Shown in pieces: positions 27,887-37,266 of a DNA stretch of 64,000 nucleotides. Position 1 is the first letter of the stretch, and every line of letters starts with the position of its first letter. The translations under genes and the position numbers were made by a program. The stretch comes from Nocardioidaceae bacterium. GTDB lineage: Bacteria > Actinomycetota > Actinomycetes > Propionibacteriales > Nocardioidaceae. The notes below the pieces were generated by a model. It was not told the origin of the DNA. It saw only the letters and a list, made by a program, of their open reading frames with translations, and made no database searches. Location of the stretch: the NCBI GenBank assembly GCA_030655315.1, contig JAURVT010000008.1, forward strand, positions 1 to 64,000, given 5' to 3'.

Positions 27887-30217
27887 GTGACCCGCCGCTC
27901 CTGGGACCTCGTGCTGCAGGGCGTCCTGCTCACCGTCTCGGCCGTCACCCTCGTCCTCGTGGCGGTCGGCGTGGCCACCGAGGGCCTGTCGATCTCGTGG
28001 TGGTGGGTGCTCGCGGTCGGCCTGGTCGTCGCGATGAGCGCCACCCCGCTGTACCTCGACCGCTACGACTCCTGGCTCGTGATCGGCCTCGAGGCCGTGG
28101 TGCTGGTCTTCGCCTCCCTCGCCCTCGAGCCCTACCAGGCGCTGCTGGTCTGGTGCGTGGGCGTGCTCGCGTCCCAGCTGGTGCCGTGGCGCGGCCGCTA
28201 CAAGGTGTTCAACGGATCGGTCACCATCACGTCCGGGGCCGTGGCGGTGCTGCTCGTCGACGCGCTGCGCGGTCCCGACCCCGACAGCCTGATGCGCACC
28301 GTGCCGGCCGTCGTCGTCGGCTTCGCCGCCTACTACGCGGTCGACGTGATCGCCTCGATCCTGTCCATCGACCTCGAGAGCTCCGGCACGACGCCGGCGG
28401 TCGGCCACGGGCGGCTCCGCGAGTGCGCGATGCTCTTCCTGGTCTTCATGGGCGTCAACTCGGTGGGCGTGCTCGCCTCCGTCGTCGAGCGCCGGGCCGG
28501 CTCGGGCTACCTCGTGCTCTTCGCCGCGCCGCTGGTCATCATCGTGCTCGCGGTCCGGTCGCTGACGCGCGAGCGCGAGACCGCGCGCCGGCTGAGCGTC
28601 CTGTTCGACATCGCCCGTGCCGTGCACTCCGCCCGCACGCAGGAGCAGGTCGTCACCGAGATCGCCCGCGGCGTCGCGACCTTCGGCAAGAACGGCATCG
28701 CCGGGCTGCGGGCCGAGCCGCCCACCCAGAACGAGGTCGGCCGGCCGCTGATCTGCGACGAGCGGGTGATGTGGCTCGTCCTGGAGGAGAACCGCGGGCC
28801 CAAGGCCAGCACGCTCACCAACACCGAGGCGCTGAGCAACATCGTCCAGCAGGGCGAGGAGGCGCTGAGCCGGGTGCGGATGACCCGCGAGCTCACGTTC
28901 AACGCGCAGCACGACGCCCTCACTTCCCTGACGAACCGCTCGGTGTTCCTGCGGGAGGTCGAGCACGCGCTCGTGCGCGTCGGTCGTCGTCCCGGACGGT
29001 GCGCGGTGCTGTTCTGCGACCTCGACGGCTTCAAGAAGATCAACGACCAGTTCGGGCACGAGGCCGGCGACGCCGTGCTCGTCGAGATCGCCCGCCGCCT
29101 GCGCACCACCCTGCCGCCCGAGATGGTCGTCGCCCGGCTGGGCGGCGACGAGTTCGCGGCGCTCGTCGACGGGTCGTCCGAGTCCGGGGCCGAGAAGATC
29201 GCCCAGACCGTCCGCGCGGCCGTGGCGCTCCCGATCGACTTCGACGGCACCGACGTGCTGATCAGCGTCTCGGTGGGGGTGGCGTACTCCAACGGCACGC
29301 ACACGGCCGACCAGCTGGTCCGCAACGCCGACATCGCGATGTACGACGCCAAGCGCAGCGGTCGCGACCGGCTGGTGGAGTACCACCCCCTGATGGGCAC
29401 CGCGCGGGTCCGCGCGCTCGAGATGGTCGACCACCTGCGACGAGCGATCGACACCCGCGACCTCTCGGTGGTCTACCAGCCGGTGATCAGCGCCGCGGAC
29501 GGCCGCCTGACCGGCGTCGAGGCCCTGACGCGCTGGAAGCTCGAGGGCGAGACGATCCCGCCCGACGTGTTCATCCCGATCGCCGAGGAGTCCAACCTCA
29601 TCCAGCCGCTGGGCGACCTGATCCTCGACCTCGTCGCGCAGGACCTCCCGGTGCTCGACCGCGGGCTCGCCCCCGACGTGTCGATCGCGGTCAACATCTC
29701 GGCGCTGCAGCTGAGCACCGACTCGTTCGTGGAGTCGGTCTTCGCGATGCAGCACCGGCTCGCGTCCCACCCGCTGGTGCTCGAGATCACCGAGACCGAG
29801 GCCATGAGCGACGAGGTCATCGCGTCGGCGGTGATGGAGGAGATGATCGACCACGGCGTCGCCTTCCACGTCGACGACTTCGGCGTGGGGTTCTCCTCGC
29901 TGGGCTACCTGATGAAGCTCCCGGTCCAGGGCTTCAAGCTCGACCGGCTCTTCTCCGGCTCGATCGACCGCGACGAGCGCAACGCCGAGCTGCTGGCGTC
30001 GGTGATCGCGATGGGCGAGGCGCTCGGCCTCGAGATCGTCGTCGAGGGCATCGAGCGCGAGACGCAGATCGACGTCATCCGCTCGCGGGTCGACGGCTCG
30101 GCGTTCGAGCGGCTGCGCTGGCAGGGCTACCTCCTCGGCAAGCCCATGACCGCCGCCGACCTGGGCGACTGGTCGGCGCGCACGCAGCAGTCCTCCCCGA
30201 GCCTCGGCCGCGGCTGA
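27887..30217 (+). CDS. Membrane GGDEF-EAL protein
   Basis: A 776-residue c-di-GMP enzyme. Residues about 8-225 form an N-terminal membrane block of 6-7 helices, followed by a GAF-like linker (SVLFDIARAVHSARTQEQVVTEIA). The GGDEF domain has FCDLDGFKKIND and intact RLGGDEFAAL (about residues 420-425). The EAL domain begins VVYQPVISAADGRLTGVEAL and has DDFGVGFSSLGYL. Both catalytic signatures look intact, so synthesis, hydrolysis or both are possible. The start GTG 27887 is divergent from cfa, 72 bp away. Confidence 0.9.
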   Translation: MTRRSWDLVLQGVLLTVSAVTLVLVAVGVATEGLSISWWWVLAVGLVVAMSATPLYLDRYDSWLVIGLEAVVLVFASLALEPYQALLVWCVGVLASQLVPWRGRYKVFNGSVTITSGAVAVLLVDALRGPDPDSLMRTVPAVVVGFAAYYAVDVIASILSIDLESSGTTPAVGHGRLRECAMLFLVFMGVNSVGVLASVVERRAGSGYLVLFAAPLVIIVLAVRSLTRERETARRLSVLFDIARAVHSARTQEQVVTEIARGVATFGKNGIAGLRAEPPTQNEVGRPLICDERVMWLVLEENRGPKASTLTNTEALSNIVQQGEEALSRVRMTRELTFNAQHDALTSLTNRSVFLREVEHALVRVGRRPGRCAVLFCDLDGFKKINDQFGHEAGDAVLVEIARRLRTTLPPEMVVARLGGDEFAALVDGSSESGAEKIAQTVRAAVALPIDFDGTDVLISVSVGVAYSNGTHTADQLVRNADIAMYDAKRSGRDRLVEYHPLMGTARVRALEMVDHLRRAIDTRDLSVVYQPVISAADGRLTGVEALTRWKLEGETIPPDVFIPIAEESNLIQPLGDLILDLVAQDLPVLDRGLAPDVSIAVNISALQLSTDSFVESVFAMQHRLASHPLVLEITETEAMSDEVIASAVMEEMIDHGVAFHVDDFGVGFSSLGYLMKLPVQGFKLDRLFSGSIDRDERNAELLASVIAMGEALGLEIVVEGIERETQIDVIRSRVDGSAFERLRWQGYLLGKPMTAADLGDWSARTQQSSPSLGRG

Positions 30218-30302
30218 GCGGTGGTCGGGCTCCGGCGGGCGGACGCCCGCCGACGGACCTAGGGTCGGCACTGCCCCAGGACCCATCACCAACGGAGGAA
30301 CT

Positions 30303-30737
30303 ATGCCCTCGCGTCATGCATCGACCACGTGGACCGGCGACATCGAGTCCGGCTCCGGCCACGTCACCCTCGACGACTCCAAGGCCGGCGAGTTCACCAT
30401 CTCGTACCCGACGCGCGCCGACGACGCCGCGTCGCAGCAGACCAACCCCGAGGAGCTCATCGCGGCGGCCCACTCCGGCTGCTTCGCGATGAACCTGTCG
30501 GGCCACCTGGCCCAGGCCGGCTTCACGGCCGACGAGCTCGCGGTGACCTCCAAGGTCACGCTCAAGCAGGTCGACGGCGGCCTGTCGATCACCGACATCG
30601 CCCTCACGCTCCAGGCGCGGATCCCCGGCATCGAGGACGCGCGGTTCCAGGAGATCGCCGCCGAGGCCGAGCGCACCTGCCCGGTCAGCAAGGTGCTGGC
30701 GGCCGCCGACATCACGCTGTCGGCCACGCTTGCCTGA
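30303..30737 (+). CDS. osmC: OsmC-family peroxiredoxin
   Basis: A 144-residue hydroperoxide-reducing enzyme of the OsmC subgroup. The two redox cysteines are C60 (AAAHSGCFAM) and C126 (ERTCPVSKVL), spaced as in OsmC. NPEELIAAAHSGC is the signature segment. It protects against organic hydroperoxides in the cytosol. GGAGGAACT lies just before the ATG at 30303. A strong stem-loop follows the stop. Confidence 0.92.
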   Translation: MPSRHASTTWTGDIESGSGHVTLDDSKAGEFTISYPTRADDAASQQTNPEELIAAAHSGCFAMNLSGHLAQAGFTADELAVTSKVTLKQVDGGLSITDIALTLQARIPGIEDARFQEIAAEAERTCPVSKVLAAADITLSATLA

Positions 30738-30752
30738 GCCGTCGTCATGATC

Positions 30753-30792
30753 CGGAGCGGGGCACGTCACGTGTGAGGTGCCCCGCTCCGGC
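30753..30792 (+). terminator. Terminator after osmC
   Basis: CCGGAGCGGGGCAC (30753-30766) is perfectly complementary to GTGCCCCGCTCCGG (30779-30792), giving a 14-bp stem with a 12-nt loop, 16 nt after the osmC stop. Confidence 0.8.
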
Positions 30793-30859
30793 CTGTTCTG
30801 GCGGGCTGGTGCCTGGGACCACCTGGCATGCTGAGAGGCATGCACGTGGGGGGACGACG

Positions 30860-31354
30860 ATGAGGGGTGTCGCGGGCTGGGGGCGCACGATCGGCCTGCA
30901 GGCGCTCGGCTGGCTGCTCCTCGTGCTGGGCGTCGCGGCCCTGGTGCTCCCCGGGCCCGGGCTGCTGATGATGTTCGCCGGCATGGTGGTGCTGGCACAG
31001 GAGAACGAGTGGGCCGAGCGTCGCCTCGAGCCCCTCAAGCGTCGGGCGTTCGAGGCCGCGGCCGAGGGCGTCAAGACCTGGCCGCGGATCGTCGCGAGCT
31101 GCCTGAGCGCCGTCGCGGTCGCCGCCGTGGGCGTGTACTGGATCGTGCAGCCCCCGCCCCCGGCGTGGTGGCCCGTGCGCGACTCGTGGTGGCTGGTCGG
31201 GGGCGTCGGCGCGGGGATCTCGATGATCCTCTCGAGCGTGCTCGCCTTCGCGCTGATCGGGTACAGCTACCGCACCTTTCGCGGTGCCGCGGTGTCCGAC
31301 GTCGTCGACGAGCGCGAGGTCGCCCGGGAGGCGGCATCACCGGACCGTTCGTAG
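30860..31354 (+). CDS. PGPGW-motif transmembrane protein
   Basis: A 164-residue membrane protein. Two N-terminal hydrophobic segments enclose VLPGPGLLMMFAGMVVLAQE, the PGPGW-type motif found in small actinobacterial membrane proteins (TIGR02611-like). Two further hydrophobic stretches lie at about 78-95 and 110-135. The function of the family is unknown. The ATG at 30860 was chosen because the hydrophobic core follows directly; a shorter upstream ATG (30841) reads into a stop. It is followed after 10 bp by an SDR gene. Confidence 0.7.
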   Translation: MRGVAGWGRTIGLQALGWLLLVLGVAALVLPGPGLLMMFAGMVVLAQENEWAERRLEPLKRRAFEAAAEGVKTWPRIVASCLSAVAVAAVGVYWIVQPPPPAWWPVRDSWWLVGGVGAGISMILSSVLAFALIGYSYRTFRGAAVSDVVDEREVAREAASPDRS

Positions 31355-31364
31355 GTTGGTGGCC

Positions 31365-32234
31365 ATGACCTTCAAGGACGCGCTCCCCGACCAGACCGGC
31401 CGGACGGTCGTCGTCACCGGCGCCAGCTCGGGCATCGGTGCCGTCACCGCCCGCGAGCTCGCGCGGGCCGGGGCGCGCGTGGTGCTGGCCGTCCGCGACC
31501 TCGCCAAGGGCGAGCGCGTCGCGCGGACCATCCCCGGCGCCGTCGAGACCCGTCGCCTCGACCTCGCCGATCTGGGGTCGGTCGCGATGTTCGCCGACGC
31601 CCTCGACGGCCCGATCGACGTGCTCGTCAACAACGCCGGGGTGATGGCGGTCCCCAGGAGCCGGACCACCGACGGCTTCGAGACCCAGATCGGCACCAAC
31701 CACCTCGGTCACCTCGCGCTGACCAACCGGCTGCTGCCGCAGGTCACCGACCGCGTCGTCACGGTGTCCTCCGGCGCCCACCGGTTGGGCTCGATCGACC
31801 TCGACGACCTGAGCTGGGAGCGCCGGGCCTACTCGCCCTGGAAGGCGTACGGGCAGTCCAAGCTCGCCAACCTGCTCTTCACCCTCGAGCTGGAGAACCG
31901 TCTGCGGGCGTCCGGGTCGGCGGTGCGGGCGTTCGCCGCGCACCCCGGCTACGCGGCCACCAACCTGCAGTCGCAGACGGGCAACCGCCTGCAGCACGCC
32001 GCGCTGGCCCTCGCCAACAAGGTGGTGGCGGTGAGCGACGAGGACGGCGCCCGCCCCACCCTCTTCGCCGCGGTGCGGGACCTCCCGGGTGCGAGCTACG
32101 TGGGCCCCGACGGCGTGGCCCAGACCGGCCCGCCGACGCTGGTCGGACGCTCGTCGGCGGCCAGCGACCCCGACGTCGCGACCGCGCTGTGGACGCTGTC
32201 CGAGGAGCTCACCGGCACGTCCTACCCGCTCTGA
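31365..32234 (+). CDS. Short-chain dehydrogenase/reductase
   Basis: A 289-residue Rossmann-fold oxidoreductase. The cofactor motif is TVVVTGASSGIGAVTARELA (residues about 14-33), followed by NNAGVMAVP, the catalytic serine in VTVSSGAHR, and Y-x-x-x-K in AYGQSKLANLLF. It is of the retinol dehydrogenase/oxidoreductase-like group, usually NADP-linked. The substrate is unknown. The ATG is at 31365. Confidence 0.85.
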   Translation: MTFKDALPDQTGRTVVVTGASSGIGAVTARELARAGARVVLAVRDLAKGERVARTIPGAVETRRLDLADLGSVAMFADALDGPIDVLVNNAGVMAVPRSRTTDGFETQIGTNHLGHLALTNRLLPQVTDRVVTVSSGAHRLGSIDLDDLSWERRAYSPWKAYGQSKLANLLFTLELENRLRASGSAVRAFAAHPGYAATNLQSQTGNRLQHAALALANKVVAVSDEDGARPTLFAAVRDLPGASYVGPDGVAQTGPPTLVGRSSAASDPDVATALWTLSEELTGTSYPL

Positions 32235-32244
32235 GCGGCGTGGA

Positions 32245-32685
32245 TCAGACGGCCGCGGGCTCCAGCACGAACAGCGGGATGACGCGGTCGGTCCTGGTCG
32301 CGTAGTCGGCGTAGGCGGGCCACGCCTCGACCGCGCGCTCCCACCAGGCGGCGCGCTCGTCGCCGTCGACCTCGCGGGCCGTCATGTCCTGGCGCACCGG
32401 GCCGTCCTGCAGCTCGACGTGGGGCTCGGCGACGATGTTGTGGTACCAGACCGGGTGGGTGTCGGCGCCGCCCTTGGACGCCACCACGGCGTAGGCGCCG
32501 TCGTGCTCGACGCGCATCAGCGGCGTCTTGCGGACCTTGCCTGACCGGGCGCCGAGGGTGGTCAGGACGATGACGGGCTTGCCCTGCATCGTGGTGCCCT
32601 CGGTGCCGCCGGACGACTCGTACAGCTCGACCTGGTCGCGGACCCACTCGCTCGGGCTCGGCTCGTATTCTCCGGTGAGAGGCAT
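32245..32685 (-). CDS. Deazaflavin (F420)-dependent nitroreductase-like protein
   Basis: A 146-residue split-barrel protein of the Ddn/F420-dependent quinone reductase family. Signature segments are [27 protein letters not shown] and [24 protein letters not shown], which bind the deazaflavin phosphate. Members reduce quinones, nitroimidazoles or unsaturated lactones with F420H2. The ATG at 32685 was preferred over a longer in-frame start because the family start [19 protein letters not shown] is intact there. It supports F420 use in the host. Confidence 0.88.
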   Translation of the reverse strand: MPLTGEYEPSPSEWVRDQVELYESSGGTEGTTMQGKPVIVLTTLGARSGKVRKTPLMRVEHDGAYAVVASKGGADTHPVWYHNIVAEPHVELQDGPVRQDMTAREVDGDERAAWWERAVEAWPAYADYATRTDRVIPLFVLEPAAV

Positions 32686-32693
32686 GGAGCCAA

Positions 32694-33047
32694 TCAACCC
32701 CTCTCGCGGCGAGATCGCAAGGCCTCGCAGCCCACGCACCGGGTGGCGCCCGGACGGGCCTCGAGGCGCTCGATGCCGATCGGCTCCCCGCAGGTCTCGC
32801 AGCGTCCGTAGCTGCCGTCGCGCACGCGGTCCCTCGCCTCCTCGAGGCGGGCGATCTCGGCCCGGGTGGACGCGACGAGGGCGTCCACCTGGGCCCGCTC
32901 GAACGCGATCGTCGCGCCCTCGGGGTCGTGCTCGTCGTCGGCGTTGGAGTCGCGGGACGCCGCGACCACGGCCTCGTGCTCGCGCAGCAGGTCCTCGAGC
33001 CGCTGCCGGGCCGCCGTCAGCCGGCGGTCGACGGGGTGGGTGGTCAC
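32694..33047 (-). CDS. TraR/DksA-type zinc-finger protein
   Basis: A 117-residue protein with a long N-terminal helical, probably coiled-coil, region (residues 8-80) and a C-terminal four-cysteine zinc finger CETCGEP...RCVGC, as in the DksA/TraR family. Such proteins reach into the RNA polymerase secondary channel or act as small regulators; actinobacterial short members are poorly studied. The GTG at 33047 overlaps the stop of the upstream GH3 gene (GTGA), so it is translationally coupled. Confidence 0.75.
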   Translation of the reverse strand: MTTHPVDRRLTAARQRLEDLLREHEAVVAASRDSNADDEHDPEGATIAFERAQVDALVASTRAEIARLEEARDRVRDGSYGRCETCGEPIGIERLEARPGATRCVGCEALRSRRERG

Positions 33048-34219
33048 CGCCGCAGCTTGAGGGTGAGGACGCGCATCGCCGCGGCGTCGACCCGGGCCCG
33101 GAACCGGGGGTCGGTCCGGGCCCTGCGGAGCAGCGCGGCGTGCATCGTGCCCGCCTGCGCGGGGTCGACCGCGAGGACGAGGTCGCCGCCGGCCGCGACG
33201 AACCGGGTGGCCCGCTCGCCGACGCCGAGGTGCGCGACGGCGCGGGCGTTCGAGAGGTCGTCGGACATGACGACGCCGCCGAACCCGAGGTCGCCGCGCA
33301 GCACCGAGCCGATCATCGTGGGCGAGAAGGCGGCCGCGTGCCGGGGGTCGATCCGGGTGTAGGTGGCCGACGACATCATCACCACGGGCGCGCCGGCCTC
33401 GATCGCGGTCCGGAACGGTCGCAGGTACGGGTCGCGTCGCGTGGTCCGCCGGTCGACGACGCGACGGGTGGTGTCGGTGTTGGCGGTGACGCGCCCGAGG
33501 CCGGGGAAGTGCTTGACCACCGGGGCGACGCCCGCCTGCCGCATGCCGCGCGCGAACGCGGTGCCCCGGGTGGCCACCCGCGTCGTCGAGCCGCCGTAGC
33601 TGCGGTGGAGCGCGCCGATCGGCGGGTTCCGGCTCGCGAACCCGGGTGGCACGGTGTCGAGCACCGGGGCGAGGTTCATCGTCACGCCCGCCCGGCGCAG
33701 CTGGCGGCCCCAGCGACGGGCGTCGGTCCGCAGCGCCGCCGAGGACCGTGCACCCTGCCGGGTCGCCGTCGGGATGGCGGAGAAGCCGCGGCCCTTCAGC
33801 ACCTGGACGGTGCCGCCCTCCTGGTCGGTCGCGACCAGCAGCGGCACGCCCCGGGTGGCCGCCCGGGTGGCCCTGGCCTGCAGGCGGGCCGAGACCGCGG
33901 CCGTGGCGGCGGCCCCGCGGGAGCTCCGCCCGGTGAGCATGACGTTGCCGACGTGGTGGTGCGTGACCGCCCGCAGGGCGCGCGGGTCGGCGCGCGAGGC
34001 GGTCGACCCCGTCATCAGCACCTGGCCCACGCGCTGCGAGAGACTCATCGAGGCCAGGACGCGGCGGGCGTCGTCCACCCCCGCCGCGTGCGAGGTGTGG
34101 GCCGCCGTCGAGCGGGCGGACCCGTCGGCCGGCTCGGTGTCGGGTGCGGCGCAGGCCGCGAGCAGCAGGCTGCCGACGATCCCGGCGGCGGCGACGCGGA
34201 GGGTGTGGGTCCGAGGCAC
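33044..34219 (-). CDS. GH3 beta-N-acetylhexosaminidase-like lipoprotein
   Basis: A 391-residue exported lipoprotein. The signal ends in LAAC (about C23). The GH3 domain contains [17 protein letters not shown], the VKHFPGLGR segment and the expected nucleophile Asp in [13 protein letters not shown]. In NagZ enzymes the KHFPGHG...D-S-H loop carries the catalytic His; here the region reads [16 protein letters not shown], with neither His. Activity may use another residue or be lost. The role should be cell-wall glycan turnover outside the membrane. The start is GTG 34219. Confidence 0.8.
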   Translation of the reverse strand: MPRTHTLRVAAAGIVGSLLLAACAAPDTEPADGSARSTAAHTSHAAGVDDARRVLASMSLSQRVGQVLMTGSTASRADPRALRAVTHHHVGNVMLTGRSSRGAAATAAVSARLQARATRAATRGVPLLVATDQEGGTVQVLKGRGFSAIPTATRQGARSSAALRTDARRWGRQLRRAGVTMNLAPVLDTVPPGFASRNPPIGALHRSYGGSTTRVATRGTAFARGMRQAGVAPVVKHFPGLGRVTANTDTTRRVVDRRTTRRDPYLRPFRTAIEAGAPVVMMSSATYTRIDPRHAAAFSPTMIGSVLRGDLGFGGVVMSDDLSNARAVAHLGVGERATRFVAAGGDLVLAVDPAQAGTMHAALLRRARTDPRFRARVDAAAMRVLTLKLRR

Positions 34220-34257
34220 GGCCCGAGCCTACGACGACGCGTCCGTGCACCCCGCAG

Positions 34258-34301
34258 ACGCACCGGACCCACCCGTCGGGCGACGGATGGGTCCGGTGCG
34301 T
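34258..34301 (-). terminator. Terminator after the M14 carboxypeptidase
   Basis: ACGCACCGGACCCA (34258-34271) pairs perfectly with TGGGTCCGGTGCGT (34288-34301); an inner CCGTC/GACGG stem extends it. It lies 15 nt past the peptidase stop in the minus direction. Confidence 0.8.
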
Positions 34302-34315
34302 GCGGTGCGGTGGGG

Positions 34316-36469
34316 TCAGCGCTTGAGCTGCGCGCGGTTGCAGACACCCCCGAGGTCGCGGGTCTTGCCGCGGTCGACGACGACGTCACGGGTGTTGACG
34401 ACCTTGCCGTTGGAGTCCTTGACGCAGGTGAGCGTCCACGACTCCTTGATGCCCGAGTACGACGGCGGGTCGGGGGAGCGGAAGGTGACCTCGCCCTCCC
34501 AGTCCGTGGCCGCCGCGCCTCCGGCGTAGTTGGTCACCCGCACGGTGTACTCGCCGGGCTTGGGGTCGACGAGCACGGCGACCTCGGGGTCGTCGAGGGT
34601 CGCGGCCGAGGCGACGGCGGTGCCGTCGGGGCCGATGATCTCCACGTCCCAGTCGACGGCCTCGTCGCCGGACGTCCCGGGCCAGCCGACGGTGACCGTC
34701 GCGGTGCCGTTGTCGGCCTCGGGCGGCGCCTCGATGGTGAAGGTGGACTGCTCGGTGCCGTTGACGGCCGGGATGCCGGCCGGGTTGGTGAGGGTGGTGG
34801 GCTCCTGCGGCGGGCCGAGGGGCTCACGTCCGTAGCGACCGACGACGAGCGGGCGGGTGGACGGGTTGACCGACCACCGGAAGTCGCCACCGGTGGAGGC
34901 GTAGCTGCTGGTCAGCGTGTCCTCGTAGTACAGCGGGGGCGCCTCGGACCCGTCGGGACGCAGGACCGGCGAGGTCTGCGTGACGAAGCTCTTGCGGATC
35001 TTGAGCGTGTGGCCCTTGGGTGCCTGGCCGGTGAGCGTCGAGTGCAGCTTCTTGTCCAGGGTCGCGAGCGACATCTGGTAGTACGCCTCGCGGTTGCCGC
35101 CCTTGCCCGCCCCGGTGGACGGCTTGAGCCCGAGGTACTCGGCGACGACGCCGTCCTCGTACTGGGGGTGGAACTCGGTCGCCCCGATCTCGAAGGTGAA
35201 GCCGAAGCCGCCGGTGTTCCAGTAGCTCCAGTCCTCGGTCGAGCCCGAGGTGTCGTAGAGCTGGTAGGAGGCCTGGTTGGTGTAGCCGTTGGCGCCGACG
35301 AGCTTCTCGCCGAGCGCGGCGTAGACGGGCTCGTCGGGGGACTGGCCCGTGGAGAGAAGGCTCGGCGGGCGCAGGACCAGGTTGGAGTAGGTGTGGTTGG
35401 AGATCAGCGTGACCACCTGGCGCTGGGAGATCAGCGTCCGGATGTTGTCGACCTCGGGCTCACCGCCGGGGGCGTCGCCGCGGTAGGTGTCGCTCGACCA
35501 GGTCGCCGAGGCGCCGGGACCGCCCCAGAAGCCGGGGTAGTTGCGGTTCAGGTCGGTGCCGCGCAGCCGTCCGGCCGGGTTGTCCGCGCACGTGCCGGTC
35601 GTGAACTGGGCCGGGGTGGTCGTCGAGATCGAGCAGTTCTTGCGCTTCATCTCGTAGTCGAAGGTGGAGAAGTCGCCGATCGGGGTGGCCGAGCGGGAGA
35701 TGTCGAACCCGTCGGGGTTGACGACCGGGACGACGATGGTGCGGGACTGCTCGACGATGCGCTTGGCCCGCTTGTCGCCCGAGCGGCTCTCGTAGTTCTG
35801 CAGCAGGTCGTAGGCGTACTCCATGACGTGCTCGCCGGTGGGCCACTCGCGGGCGTGGTGCAGGCCCATCTGCAGGAAGACGGGCTTGCCGTCGCGGACG
35901 TTCTTGGCGTTCGTGGTGATCTCGATGCCGCGGACGGCCTTGCCGTCGACCGACTTGTTCTTCAGCGTGATCGGCTTGACCAGGTCGGGGTAGGTGCGGG
36001 CGAGCTTGGTCAGCTCCCGGTTGTAGTCCGCGAGCGTGCGGTAGGACGTGCGGCCGCTGGGCAGCGGCGAGCGCACGGTGGTCGCGGCGTACTGCCGGTC
36101 GGCCTTGGCGTTCTTGCGCTCCGTGGCCGCGAGGTCGGCGTCCTCGACCGTGAAGTCGAAGCCGGCGTCGCGCAGCACCTCGGCGTCCGCCGGTCCGTGG
36201 AGCACGGCCTGCAGGCCCTGCGGCGTCACCTTGGACGTGGTGTCGATGCCCAGAGCGGCGACCTTCGAGCGCGCCTTCTGGGTCTTGGCGTCGACGACGA
36301 CGAGGCTCGACGTGCCCGAGCGCAGGCGAGCCCCCTCGGGGTCGGAGGTGGTGTCGTCCTCGGCCGAGGCGCCGGGGGCGACGAGTAGACCGCCGGTGAG
36401 CGCGGCGGCGGCGAGCGTGAGCACCGCGAGAGGAGATCGTCCTCGTCGCAGGGGTGTGGGTGGTCGCAT
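34316..36469 (-). CDS. Secreted M14 zinc carboxypeptidase
   Basis: A 717-residue exported protein. The signal peptide (about 1-36) ends ASA. After a propeptide-like region, the M14 catalytic domain (about 125-440) has the zinc motif H-x-x-E in LHHAREW, VNPDGFD, the substrate-binding LRGTDLNRNYPGFWGG, SNHTYSNL with the third zinc ligand, and EIGATEFHPQ with the catalytic Glu. The C-terminal about 280 residues form beta-sandwich domains. It probably degrades extracellular peptides. The ATG at 36469 starts a clear signal peptide; a GCCACCC/GGGTGGC hairpin sits 15-36 nt upstream. Confidence 0.88.
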   Translation of the reverse strand: MRPPTPLRRGRSPLAVLTLAAAALTGGLLVAPGASAEDDTTSDPEGARLRSGTSSLVVVDAKTQKARSKVAALGIDTTSKVTPQGLQAVLHGPADAEVLRDAGFDFTVEDADLAATERKNAKADRQYAATTVRSPLPSGRTSYRTLADYNRELTKLARTYPDLVKPITLKNKSVDGKAVRGIEITTNAKNVRDGKPVFLQMGLHHAREWPTGEHVMEYAYDLLQNYESRSGDKRAKRIVEQSRTIVVPVVNPDGFDISRSATPIGDFSTFDYEMKRKNCSISTTTPAQFTTGTCADNPAGRLRGTDLNRNYPGFWGGPGASATWSSDTYRGDAPGGEPEVDNIRTLISQRQVVTLISNHTYSNLVLRPPSLLSTGQSPDEPVYAALGEKLVGANGYTNQASYQLYDTSGSTEDWSYWNTGGFGFTFEIGATEFHPQYEDGVVAEYLGLKPSTGAGKGGNREAYYQMSLATLDKKLHSTLTGQAPKGHTLKIRKSFVTQTSPVLRPDGSEAPPLYYEDTLTSSYASTGGDFRWSVNPSTRPLVVGRYGREPLGPPQEPTTLTNPAGIPAVNGTEQSTFTIEAPPEADNGTATVTVGWPGTSGDEAVDWDVEIIGPDGTAVASAATLDDPEVAVLVDPKPGEYTVRVTNYAGGAAATDWEGEVTFRSPDPPSYSGIKESWTLTCVKDSNGKVVNTRDVVVDRGKTRDLGGVCNRAQLKR

Positions 36470-36566
36470 CGGGATCCCTTCACGCCACCCGCTCGGCGGG
36501 GTGGCACCTGTGCGCCTGTCCTTCCCCGCCGGGGTCGGTCCGAAACCTCCGGGGTCAGGACTGCGC

Positions 36567-37148
36567 TCAGCCCTTCGCCCTCCTCGCGGCCGCCTTCTGC
36601 TCCTTCTTGAACTCGCGGACCTGTCCGAGGGTGGCCGCGTCGACGACGTCCGCGATGGACCGGCGGGCGTCGGGATCGCCGTAGGGCCCCGCCGCCTCGC
36701 GCCAGCCGTCGGGCGTGACGCCCCGCTGCTTGCCGAGCAGGGCGAGGAAGATCCGGGCCTTCTGGTCACCGAAGCCGGGCAGGGCCTTGAGCCGCCGGAG
36801 CACCTCTCGGCCGTCGGGGTCGTCGTGGGTCCACAGATGCGCGACCCGCCCGTCGTGGTGCTCGACGAGGTGCGCGCACAGCGCCTGGATGCGCGTGGCC
36901 ATGGACCCGGGGTAGCGGTGCACCGCGGGCGTGGTGGCGCACAGCGCGGCGAACTCCTGGGGGTCGTGCTCGGCGATCAGCGCGACGTCGAACGTACCGA
37001 GGCGGTCCGCGAGCTTGCGGGGGCCGACGAACGCGGTCTCCATCGGCACCTGCTGGTCCAGCAGCATGCCGACCAGCAGGGCCAGGTCGTCGTCGGACAG
37101 CAGGGCGTCGGCGTCGGCGTCGCCGGTCAGGTGGAGGGCGGGAGGCAT
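36567..37148 (-). CDS. HhH-GPD base-excision repair protein
   Basis: A 193-residue helix-hairpin-helix DNA glycosylase-like protein. [22 protein letters not shown] is the characteristic start of the actinobacterial HhH-GPD family, and the hairpin is [22 protein letters not shown] (about 118-139). The FeS cluster of EndoIII is absent. It should remove damaged bases; substrate unknown. The ATG at 37148 is divergent from the alcohol dehydrogenase gene. Confidence 0.82.
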   Translation of the reverse strand: MPPALHLTGDADADALLSDDDLALLVGMLLDQQVPMETAFVGPRKLADRLGTFDVALIAEHDPQEFAALCATTPAVHRYPGSMATRIQALCAHLVEHHDGRVAHLWTHDDPDGREVLRRLKALPGFGDQKARIFLALLGKQRGVTPDGWREAAGPYGDPDARRSIADVVDAATLGQVREFKKEQKAAARRAKG

Positions 37149-37266
37149 GGGTCGATCATCGCGCGAGCGCCGTGACTCTCACCACCTCCGATCGGCGTGC
37201 CCGCGGCCGGTACGGCCCCTACGGTCGGAGGCGGACCAGACGACGACCCCGAGGAGCGACCCCTTC

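Noticed and set aside
34144..34326. Arginine-rich 60-codon plus-strand ORF
   Set aside because: It overlaps the GH3 signal peptide region and the terminator hairpin on the other strand and has no ribosome site.
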